Below, one piece after another: positions 1 to 10,200 of a DNA stretch of 19,189 nt (within the stretch, counting starts at the first letter, position 1; each line of letters starts with the position of its first letter). The stretch lies in the NCBI GenBank assembly GCA_002751075.1, contig NAOQ01000056.1, forward strand, positions 51,266 through 70,454. The letters are read 5' to 3'. A model generated the notes under the pieces. The model worked only from the letters and a program-made list of their open reading frames with translations, had not been told where the DNA came from and made no database searches. The translations under genes were made by a program, and so were the position numbers. The DNA is from Ichthyophonus hoferi (Eukaryota; Opisthokonta; Ichthyosporea; Ichthyophonida; Ichthyophonidae).

Positions 1-246
1 ATACTACTATACTATTATACTCTCAGAATTCATTGCTAGTCATTAAACAAGCCTAATTATTTAAAGCTCTTTGTTTATGCTATGAAATATCTGAAGTAGT
101 TGAAAAACCAAAGAATTTTTTATTTATATGCTTTTAAAATTTTAAATGGCTTGGTATCATGACCTCATTACTAATACTTCGTGCACCTATTCCTTGTCCA
201 TCATCCTATCTCATTCTATATGCGTACACGTATACGAATAACTATG

Positions 247-275
247 TATACATACATACATACATACATACATAC
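247..275. repeat. (TACA)n microsatellite
   Basis: About seven tandem TACA units in an AT-rich flank. The open frame across it (159-377) is a by-product of the repeat, giving alternating Thr/Tyr/His, and is not a gene. Confidence 0.9.
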
Positions 276-521
276 TATCACACATACAACAACCACAGTT
301 TTTCACAAACAGTCAATACAGACGATGACTGCCTTGCCCGTTTCCAAACACACATGTTAACCCATGAAGGGCATTAATCTTATGTTATATAACTGTATAT
401 CTGTCACATATTGATTGTTCTCTTTTTTCTTAATATTAGTTAAATATTGGACAAACTCTCTATTGTAATCAACGATCCATACTGGACGTCTATTAGATGC
501 GAATTCTAATAAAGTATATAA

Positions 522-555
522 GCAGGGCCCAGACTGGCTCTGGGCCTGCGTTTTT
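522..555 (+). other. GC-rich hairpin followed by T run
   Basis: The arm at 522-533 (GCAGGGCCCAGA) pairs with 539-549 (TCTGGGCCTGC) with one bulged base and a 5-nt loop, and five T residues follow at 551-555. It is one of very few GC-rich patches in the first 4 kb. The shape is that of a bacterial intrinsic terminator. In a eukaryotic window it could equally be an RNA polymerase III stop, a structured RNA or chance. No gene is seen directly upstream on either strand. Confidence 0.5.
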
Positions 556-3009
556 GCTCATAAACGTGATGTATTAATTTATCTAAATAGTTAAGTTGTG
601 CCTTGGCTTCAGTCTAAGTGTGTTGGGTTTTGGGGTATATTAGACACAGATAATTAAGTAAATCGTCTATCACAATATCTCTATTGTTTTGTTGTACTGG
701 CTCTGGAACTCAATAGTAACATTGAAGAATACATTGTGGTATTACTGTTATTTAGAGAGGATATATTAATAGATTAATCTGATAGGGTTAACCTAAAATG
801 GAATATGGGGTGATTGTGAGTGCTAATTAACTAAGGAGTACGATTTACCCATGTACAAATATATATAGTCAAGCGAAAGAAAAAAAAACGGGTCGGCATG
901 CGTATGAGAGCGTGTAGGAATTATACTGACTTCAACAGGATCCGGTTAAATGTTATTTTTAATTCCTATACTTAAGAGTGGTATGTTTGAATAATAGGTA
1001 GCGTATTTGTGTATCTGTGTATCTGTATGGGGGTTTACGCATGTCTGTTTCTTATTTAATATGATCAAATATGTATTTATAATTAATCAGTAGTATGATG
1101 ACTTTCTGGCTTACATAGCCCATTATTAACTCATCCTGGTACAGCTGATAAGGTATGGTATTATATACTGCCAATCATTAATGGATTTGTTTGGTTTTGA
1201 TTGGTATATGAATTTTAATCATGTTCTTTATGCTACAATTATTTATTCATGTTTAAGCAAAACCTTATTCAAAGCCAATCTTCAATGACACAAGTTAACA
1301 TATACTCAGTTTCACAAGGCATCAAATTGTCGTGTGATTAGTTTCCTTCACACCATATCATGGCTGTGACATGTGAACTATTTCAAGGAGTTTTTTTATT
1401 GATTCTTAATGTATTTTTAATGTATTTATTCTGTAATTAATTATTCAGGTTATTTATTCATAATGATTCTATAACTGTACACTCGTTGGTAAATGCAAGG
1501 TCATACTCTTGTTTAATAATTAGCATGGCCACAGCCTCATGCAAATCAATTTAATCTGACCAATATAATATATCTTTATGCTATCCTTCTGGGCACTGGG
1601 ACTATAAGTGTTTGAAATAGGATATCTTCACTTAGATTACTGGCATCTACATTTTAATTGCCAATCGGAAGTCCTCTTGTGGATAGAAACAGGAGTATTA
1701 AAGAAATTTTCCTGCAAGGCAAAAAGGACCGATTTAAAAATAAACTCGCAAATGCAACACTACTGTTTTATATATTTTAATAGATATATTCTTTAAATGC
1801 ATTAAAGCTGCATTCTAGATGCAAAACTTTTATTATGTCAGTACCATTATACTTAATAAACAAATTATTATATGTTGAGTTTACAATCAATCATGTTGCT
1901 CACTGCAGCTATATTATGTGATCTCATAATTACCAAGGTTTCTGTGATTTCAAAGCGACAAGAATAATTACTTACTCTGTAATTCAATATATTATACATC
2001 GCAACCATCATAGTATATAGATACATATTATCATGAAATACATTTTTCTACATCTAAATAAGTTGTTAAGTAAGTATAGCAAATTAATAACTTTATTAAA
2101 AATATTATAATCAGCAGAGATAGAATAGAACTAGCGCATCAATATATGATAGATGAATATGGGCCTGAATCAATCAGGAATGTAGGTAATATAGTACAAA
2201 GTACATAGCAAGCTATGCTATAGAAAGCTTAAATGCTTAGCTTCTCAATTGTACCTAGTATATAAAAAAGCCAGCTGTGCTAGCATTATTTACCGTTTAA
2301 AGCATGTAAGTATGATTAAGAGACAAGGAAATATACAAATATACTAAATGGTCGGTTCACGCTTCATCAAAAACTTAAAAATTACTGCATCAATTTATGT
2401 CAAATCGGTATCTTAATAGGACGATGGGCCAGGTACCTTTTTGCTGCACTCTCTCATACACCTTCAAACCCACACATACACAGATGTAACTGCCAAAAAC
2501 TTACTTCACACTCCAAGTATAATAAAGATTACTTTCATAAAGGAAACAAGCGCCTGATTTTTGTACTCTTATCAGTATTATTATCTCCCATAGCACAAAA
2601 CCTCCATACCATCCTCACCTCTATTTTCTGAAGATTCACCTTTACCTGCTATTACAAAATTCATAGTTACATTAACAATAAATATAACATCACTGATGTA
2701 ATATAATTACACTTCTAACACACAAACACTTGTATATATATAAACAATTATAGCAAACAATAACACTAGCACCTCAGACTATATCACACGAAATAGCAAC
2801 TATCCTCACAGATCAATTATGGCCTTTCCTACAATCATTTAAACGCGAAATAACAAGATTAACCAAACCATGCAAAATCTGTGTGGCAATGTAGAAGCTC
2901 TTGATAGATACCCGCCTTTCTCTACAGTCATAGAAATCAATCCCCAAAACTCAACTGGTTTTTTATCGAGAACAAACTTCTATTCAACGCAATAAACTCG
3001 ACTACCTCT

Positions 3010-3640
3010 TAACAATTACAAGTTGTGCCAGCCCCAGCACAACTTTCTTACACTGTCAGATTCTTCCTACAACAGATCTTGGTCAGTTTGTGTGTACATC
3101 CTATGTAAGACAGTAAGGCACATGAAGATGAAGCTAGTATTTGCATACGAGTATTTGCGTATGACAGGGATTGGCCTGATTTAAGTATAGTGTACTGCCC
3201 TAGAAAATTATATCTACTATTTAACTTGCATAGTGATTTCATGATAACTCCGAAAATATTAAAGCCAACATCTGGTTATATAGGCGTGATTAATAGTGCT
3301 CTGGTAGTTTGCGTTCACACATGCAGGGCTTAACTGCAATAAGCAGTACAGCGACTGAATCTGCAGCCCCAGTGATGGAATCATTGTTGTTAGGGTGTTT
3401 CCCCAAGGAATTAGGTCAGCAAGATACATTATTCTAGTAGTTTGCATAGAAGAAAGTATAATAGGCTTGAGTATGTCAACACCAAGTTGAACGCTGCAGA
3501 TTTATTTGCCAAAATTTGCATGAGTGCTACCAGGATAGAAGCCTACGCAGCTGGTTGGACTAAAAGACTGGTTCGCATGCTGGCTCAAGATTGGGGCCTG
3601 AGTTTCATGATGTTCTTATCGACTATTTACGCCAATAGAT
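3010..3640 (+). mobile_element. Ty1/copia-like retroelement fossil, RT end and RNase H part
   Basis: On the + strand, short stretches resemble the end of the pol region of Ty1/copia elements in the right order: a weak match to the end of reverse transcriptase, then RNase H signatures of the kinds TSGY, SSTxxE and NxADLFxK, the last near 3480-3520. Only the 3' part of pol is present. I see no long terminal repeats, gag or integrase. The copy is old and broken, with several breaks, and ends near an AT/GT microsatellite at 3639. Both boundaries are approximate. The family call rests on motif order, not on an alignment. Confidence 0.6.
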
Positions 3641-3688
3641 ATATATATATATATGTGAGTGTGTGTGTGTGTGCGTGTGTGTGTGTAT
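3639..3688. repeat. (AT)n-(GT)n compound microsatellite
   Basis: An AT dinucleotide run of about 17 bases passes into a GT run of about 30 bases with one GC interruption. It abuts the end of the retroelement fossil and may be an expansion at its former 3' edge. Confidence 0.9.
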
Positions 3689-3742
3689 AAAGTTAATATT
3701 GTACATCCTATATGTTGGGAATTAGCAATCGCACCTATAATT

Positions 3743-5003
3743 TGAACTGGCTTATTATAGTATTATAGGATCTCTAGCTATTTTTTTAGGCTACTTATGT
3801 AATAATAATTGCTAATAATATTAAATTTTCATAGCCATATACGGAAATACGGAAAATAATTAAACATTCCTGAAGGCATTCAGAAATGGCTGTGGCATAG
3901 CAGCCAATATATGGAAAAAAAGAAAAAAAAAGGAGATCCACCAGATTATGTTAAATGTCCTTTTTTGCTCTGCCTGTTGCCACAGGCACAGGCACAGGTC
4001 AATCACTGGCTCTAGCTATATAGTATACATACATATAATCTTATAATGTAAAACTACTCTTACTTTTAGAGGGATTTGTTTCAGAGAGGGTGTCACATAT
4101 TAGTTGTTCTAAAGATGTGATGAGATTGGTTAAATATTGTACAATCTTATGTTGGAAACTAATAATAATCGCACGTGTGATTGATGACATGTTCTGAAAT
4201 GGAAATGGATTATGATGTGATTACAATCTCTACCATTGGCTGGTTTAATTTTTATGGAGGGATTCCCGTTTAATACCAATAGATTGCACTAGCTACTTTC
4301 CCAGGCTATATATGCAATGCTAATAATATTAAATGTTTATAACCATATAAACAAATACAGAAATTAATTAAACACTCATGTTTTAACACCACCCACTATA
4401 TCTATGCAAATTATTTCACCTAAGGCATAAAAAAGATAAAAAGGAATAGGAAAAGAACGGTGATGGTAAAGAAGTATATATATAAGAGGGAGACTCTGTT
4501 AAATGTTCCTTCATGTTCCGGCTCTGGCTCTGGCTCTGGCTCTGGCTATGGCTATGGCTCTGGCTCTGGCTCAATTGTAGGCCCCACCATTGGCTGCGGT
4601 TCAGTCTATTCTAAGATCAGGCTCTGTTGTAAGCCCTGCCATTGGCTCTTTTGTAGTCCCTGCCATTGGCTCCAGTTCTGTCTATTGTAAGATCTGGCTC
4701 TGGCTCTGGATCTGGCGTACGACAGCAGCTGAAGCTGACGTAAAATGGGGGTTGCCCTGGGGCTGCATAACATTACTTGATGACATAATATTGAAACCAA
4801 TAACTGAAGGACATTACATAACTGCCGGATTTCTACAATTGGCTGGTTCAATTTTGATAGATTATTTTCGATTGTTGTTTAACACCAATAGAGTGCACTA
4901 ACTATTTTCCCAGGCTACACATGTAATAATAAATGTTAATAATATTGAATATTTATACCCATATAAAGAAATACTAAACTTAATTAAATAGTCTTATTTT
5001 AAC
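3743..5003. repeat. Three-copy long repeat, unit about 500-600 bp
   Basis: A module of about 135-170 bp occurs three times in the same orientation: about 3743-3875, 4231-4390 and 4831-5003. Shared features in order are an (A/T)TTGGCTGGTT-like start (weaker in the first copy), CCAATAGA with TGCACTA (copies 2 and 3), CCCAGGCTA, GCTAATAATATTAAAT and AATTAAAC. Between modules lie a purine-rich tract, the words TTAAATGTYCTT and then a hexanucleotide tract: (CACAGG)n after copy 1 and (GGCTCT)n after copy 2. This looks like a diverged tandem duplication. A non-autonomous transposon nested in tandem is possible, but I see no terminal inverted repeats or target duplications. Confidence 0.65.
4520..4725. 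repeat. GGCTCT hexamer tract and GC-rich degenerate repeat
   Basis: About nine GGCTCT/GGCTAT hexamers (4520-4572) are followed by a degenerate repeat to about 4725. In it the core CCATTGGCT occurs three times (4586-4680 region) and the phrases GTCTATT and TAAGATC each occur twice, ending again in GGCTCTGG. Translation in one frame gives Ser-Gly and Tyr-Gly dipeptides. I read that as an effect of the repeat and not as a gene, since no start context, splice sites or conserved sequence surround it. Confidence 0.8.
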
Positions 5004-6735
5004 ATTATTTTTTGTTAGATAGTGAGAAAATTCCACATACATATACCTGTGGCCGATGCAGTGAAAGTATTGATGTGCAAATAGATTTATCGATTGTGTT
5101 TTATTGTTTATTATTGGCCAATTTTCTGGCTAAATTAATTTAAGATATTTGATTTTATTCTAAAAGGTAAATTTTTTTGTTCTTGTTATACTTATATATA
5201 TATATATATACTATAAGCATAAATAAATATTATAATATGTTTTATTGGGTTATTTTTAATTTTAATTTGGTAGTCAGATAATCAGACATACATATGTATA
5301 TGGCCGATGCTGTGAAGGTATTTGCGTGCAGGGTGGACTCGTAGCCAATGGATTTAGTGATTGTGTTTTAATGTTTATGATTGCCCAATTGCCTAGTTGA
5401 AATAACAAGATATTTGAATTTATTCTAAATGATAAGCTTGCTTGTTTTTGTTATGCTTATCTATGCACTATAAACATATATGAATACTATAATATATTTT
5501 ACATTGGATTATTTTTATTTTTATTTGGTAGTCTGATAATGACACATATATATACCTGTGACCGATGCAGTGGAAGTATTGATGTGCAAATAGATTTATC
5601 GATTGTGTTTTATTGTTTATTATTGGCCAATTTTCTAGCTAAATTAATTTAAGATATTTGATTTTATTCTAAATGTTAAACCTGTTCGTTTCTGTTATAC
5701 CTATCTATATACTGTAACCTTATATAAATATTATAATATATTTTATGCTGGGTTATTTTTATTTTTTTATTTTGGTAGTCAGATAATCAGATATACATGT
5801 GTCTATGGTCGATGGTGTGAAGGTATTTGCGTGCCGGGTGGTTTTTGGCCAATGGAGTTAACGATTGTGTTTTCGTATTTATGATTGGTCAATTGTTTAG
5901 TTAAAACAATTTAAGATATTTGAATTTATTCTAAATCATAAGCCTGCTTGTTTTTGTTATGCTTATATATATACTATAAACATATATGAATATTATTATA
6001 TATTTTATATTGGGTCATTTTCTTTTTTTTTTTGGTAGTCTGATAATGACACATACATATACCTATGGTCGATGCAGTGAAGGTATTGATTTAGGGTGGA
6101 CTGGTAGCCAATGAATTTATCGATTGTATTTTATTGTTTATGATTGGTCAATTTTCTAGTTAAAATAATTTAAGATATTTGATTTTATTTTATATGGTAA
6201 ACTGGTTTGTTCTGTTATTCTAATTTATATACTATAAATATTATAATATATATATATATATATATGTTTATTGGGTTATTTTTATTTTTATTTGGTAGTC
6301 AGAAAATGGCACCTACATATACCTGTGGCTGCAGTGAAAGTATTGAGGTATGTGCAGGATGAACTTGTAACCAATGGATTTATTGATTGTGGTTTATTGT
6401 TTATGATTGCCCAAATTTCTAGTTAAAATAATTTAAATATTAAGCTTACTGTTTTGTTTTTGTAATATATTTATTTTCATATTGTTATATACGTATATTT
6501 TTATATAGCTTATATATAAAAATGGTACTCAATAAACCAATATAGTGATATATACATATACCTGTAGTGAATGCAGTTAAAGTGGGTGCGTTGTCAGCCA
6601 ATAGTGTTATCGATTGCATTTTATCATTTATGATTGGGTAATGTTTTAATTTAAATAATTTAAGATACTTAATTTATTCCTACTAAGCATATTTACTTTT
6701 ACTATACTTAAACGATATTATACTGTATGTGGCAT
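4990..6735. repeat. Tandem array, seven copies of a unit near 250 bp
   Basis: The anchor GATGCAGTGAA (with variants) recurs near 5055, 5306, 5564, 5811, 6071, 6328 and 6570, giving steps of about 242-260 bp. Each unit carries, in order, an ACATATACCTGTGG-like segment, the anchor, TTTATCGATTGTG, one or more CCAAT/ATTGG words, TTTAAGATATTTGA, a TA-rich stretch of variable length, and a T-rich segment ending in TTTGGTAGTC. Copies 1 and 3 are nearly identical over their first half. Copies 2 and 4 share a different variant (TTTGCGTGC then GGGTGG). This suggests a higher-order unit near 508 bp. The last copy is the most diverged. The array ends about 300 bp before the PIG-O start codon. Confidence 0.85.
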
Positions 6736-7040
6736 ATTATTATATATTATAGTATAGTTATAGTATAGAATTAATGGTATTATATAATACAAGGGTAAAG
6801 GCTGGCTAAGTAGGCTCTGATTTATTTTACCAGTTTATTATCCGATTATCCTAGAATTCAGTTGAGGATGTGTTTAATTTTTTAATTTTAACATTATAAT
6901 ATAATTTATATATGAAGATGCTACTTACTAAATTACTGTTTTAGACACTGTTATGCCATTAATACTATTAATATTAAACAATAAATAGCTTTATATTTTA
7001 TATTTGCAGTATTTCATAACATAACAACATACCTATCACC
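6736..7040 (+). promoter_or_regulatory. Upstream region of PIG-O, probable 5' UTR splice acceptor at 7009
   Basis: This spacer lies between the tandem array and the start codon. A run of T and A ending in TTTTATATTTGCAG at 6996-7009 reads as a good 3' splice site, so the 5' UTR may be split, with only about 31 nt of leader (7010-7040) in the coding exon. The start codon context, ATCACCATG, is favourable. No clear TATA box position can be fixed because the whole region is TA-rich. Confidence 0.4.
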
Positions 7041-7200
7041 ATGTTTAGTAGGGTGTATTATGTGTTGCTATGGCTACTTGCTTTGCAAGGGGCAGGCCTC
7101 TATATTTTCATGCATGGTTTCCTACTTACTAGGATGGTTCTAGAAGATAAAAGTCCCTGTAAACCTGTTTTTGGTATTGTAGGTACAGAGGTTTCATCAG
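7041..7200 (+). CDS. PIGO: PIG-O exon 1: N-terminal membrane anchor
   Basis: Codes for residues 1-53 plus one base. The segment [19 protein letters not shown] is the signal-anchor helix, followed by the family motif GFLLTR (human GFLLTR). The ATG at 7041 gives the expected distance to that motif. The donor used here is CAG/GTCAGT at 7201. A second donor, TAG/GTACAG at 7183, is in the same phase and would remove six residues. Intron 1 (716 bp) holds CT-rich runs and a (TA)n tract at 7450-7471 and no gene. Confidence 0.93.
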
Positions 7201-10200
7201 GTCAGTCTCCCTCTGCCTCTGTCTCTCTTCTTCACACCCTTTCTCTTATATATTCTCACATTTTCTCTTACTTTTAAATCTTTCTTCTTCTATACTTTAT
7301 ATCTATCTTTATGAAATATGAAGCGCATGTTGGTTGATTTCCAAGCTTTTGCTGACACACCATAGCTTTCATTATACCAGTTCACACCACTGTGAAACTG
7401 CCTTTCACTCACAATGACATCTATATTGTTATCTATTAACACACAACCCATATATATATATATATATATACATATGCATACATACACATATTCATGCATG
7501 CATATACACCTACTTACACACCCTGATAAGCATGTTCCCCAATTAACCGAAAATTTTAATCAAATAACCTTGCACCCGTCTCTACAGTCTCCCTTCTCCC
7601 CTATACCCTATTACACTCCCCTTCCTCCCTTGCCTAGAATATCTGCTTACCCTGCTACCCACTTTAAATCCCACTTTTACTCTACACTTGCATATTATTC
7701 CTTTCCCTGTAGTATACTATAATATAGTATGGCAAGGTAGAGTATATTATAACATAATGTAGCATAACACAATATAATGAAGTATACACTGATATAATAC
7801 AGTGCATAAGTCATCTATAGTGGGGTATTCATATTTACAGCCAGGCAGACATACCCACTGTAACCTACCTAAACCTAAACACCTACTATAAACATGACTC
7901 TTCTCTTGTCCATTAGACGCACCCTCTTGTTCCTGGCACCCTCCTGCCTATAAGCGGGCAGTTATTCTTCTCGTTGATGCTTTGCGCTATGATTTTCTTT
8001 TCTATAACGAAACCGCTGCACAATTACCAGCTGAGTCCTTGGGCACAGCGGCCTATTTTACCAATCATTTGTCTACCGTTAATAAGTTGTTGAAGTTCCC
8101 TCATGGCAACCATTTTGCTCAGGTTGGTTACTATGGTTACTATGGTTTCAATAGAAGCGACGTATGAGAGGGGGGATATTTATTGATTGGGCAAGATTGG
8201 TGTAGATATATAATGTTATTGGCGTTGTGTATACTTTATGTCTTATTATTTGCTTTTATTTGGTTGATTTGGATTATAATACTAAGATTATATAGATTGT
8301 AGGATAATGATTGAGTTATGAGGTAGTGTGTAGATTTAAATATATGATAGGATATGATATGATAATGATATTATATGACATTGTATTATAGGGTACAATA
8401 TGATAGAATAGGGTATTATAGGATATTATATTGTATTATAAAGCATGATATTATAGGATATGATAGGATAGGATAGAATAGGATGGGATATTATAGGGTA
8501 TGATGTGCTAAGATACTATAAAGTAGTATAAACATATATAGGTATAGTAGATATAGTATACTTACACAGAATTTAAACATCTAGAGACATTCTAACTGCA
8601 GTGTTATCATTTTCTACACTATATATATATATATATATTATACTCTATATAGCCTATATACCCTATATATCTTGTACCCTTATATACCTTATATTCTCTA
8701 TACCCTATATACTATATACCCTATATATCTTGTACCCTTATATACCTTATATTCTCTATACCCTATATACTATATACCCTATATATCTTGTAACCTTATA
8801 TACCTTATATTCTCTATACCCTATATACTATATACCCTATACCCCATATACCCTACTCACCTTGATCTATCATTATCACTAGATCTACAAGTTCATCGCA
8901 GATGCACCAACCACAACCATGCAAAGGATCAAGGGATTAACCACTGGTAGCCTGCCTACCTTCATAGATGCAGGAAATAATTTTGATAGTACAGCGATAG
9001 AAGAGGATAATATGTTGATGCAATTGGTCCAGGCCGGGCATAAGGTAAGTGTAGCTACCTACCAATCAAACCTGGGCCTAGCTATACTATTCATATAAAA
9101 TCTTAAATATATAATTACATTGGCTTACCTTATTATGGGTCGGATTGGATCTCTCGAGTCAATCAGAACCTTCCGTACTAGCTCTTTAAGGCTAATTTTA
9201 TATAATATAAGGCATCAATCTTCTCTCATTTAATTCTTCAGTTTTCTATTAATCAGCCGATAACATGATAGATTTATATTTTTATTGTGCTTAATGTTAC
9301 ACGAACAACAATGTATGTATATATGTATAAGTATATTGCGGTAAACCTATAGGTAGACCATATCGAATTGTAACAGTATGTAGCATCACTATGTTTAATA
9401 TCCGTTTAAAGACTACTAGTGATTGGATCATAATAACCATAGAAGCCATAGCAACCATCGTAACCATAGTAACCAACGGTGTACTGACAGATAGTACACA
9501 TGGGAGACGACACATGGGCTGGCCTCTTTCCTAGTATCTTCCTTCGTAGTTTCCCCTATGACTCCTTTAATGTAGGTGATCTACATACAGTGGACAGGGG
9601 CGTCAAGGACCATATGGTAGACGAGATCCACAGTATGTACAGTACGGTGTTGTTGTTGCAGAGTTGTTGCAGAGTTGTGGTTGTATGTTGTGGTATTGTT
9701 GTATAATTATATTGTTATATTATTATATTATTATAGTGTTACATTGTTCTATCATACTATTATAGATATGTCCGTACTGATAATCCTTGTTATTACAGAC
9801 CCCACTGTAGTATATATATAAGCATGTGATATTATATAGTATATAATAGTTCTTCGTGTTTTTATTGGTCTATTAATATAAATTCATACTGAATTCTCTG
9901 GTTTCGATTACACCAAATTAATTAAAATAACCCAATACAATTGGTTGGATTGTGATTCTAATTGCGGGAGATATGCACCTATATATAACGCTTAATGAAA
10001 ACACGATAATACTACTATAAGCCTATGTAAAATATTTCTACTAAACAAAAATTAAATGTATACGGGATGGGGGTGGGAACGAGGGTTACTGTTGAAGTAT
10101 GTATGGATGCAAATGTATATACGATAGTTATTTCTCTGTTGTCCGATTACGTCATCATATTATATCTTAAAGGGAATTAATCACAGCCTTTGAATGAAGC

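Larger units (their letters stand above)
1..3009. other. Intergenic AT-rich DNA, no gene seen
   Basis: No reading frame here resembles a known protein, and the longest ones (for example 159-377 and 1608-1796) are short and low in complexity. Apart from the TACA microsatellite at 247-275 and the GC-rich hairpin at 522-555, I see only AT-rich sequence with no convincing terminal inverted repeats, tRNA-like or rRNA-like segments. A distal promoter or untranslated exon of a neighbouring gene could lie here and would not be visible by reading alone. Confidence 0.6.

Noticed and set aside
4460-4901. Open frames with Ser-Gly and Tyr-Gly repeats, and a minus-strand frame rich in Arg, Ala and Gln
   Set aside because: They arise from the GGCTCT hexamer tract and its degenerate flank; codon use and flanks give no sign of a gene.
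5033-6735. CRISPR-like array
   Set aside because: Units are about 250 bp, repeat over their full length, and have no short direct repeats with unique spacers.
7920-8170. Reading exon 2 on past 8122 to give repeated Gly-Tyr-Tyr residues
   Set aside because: The residues after 8122 come from the intron's X-box-like repeat; the donor at 8123 gives the family match into exon 3.
8653-8852. ACCCTAT words as interstitial telomere repeat
   Set aside because: The period is 58 bp and the words are not tandem TTAGGG or TTTAGGG units.
8601-8950. Two overlapping open frames of about 93 codons rich in Tyr, Ile, Leu and Pro
   Set aside because: They are translations of the 58-bp minisatellite and the (TA)n tract in intron 2; no conserved sequence.
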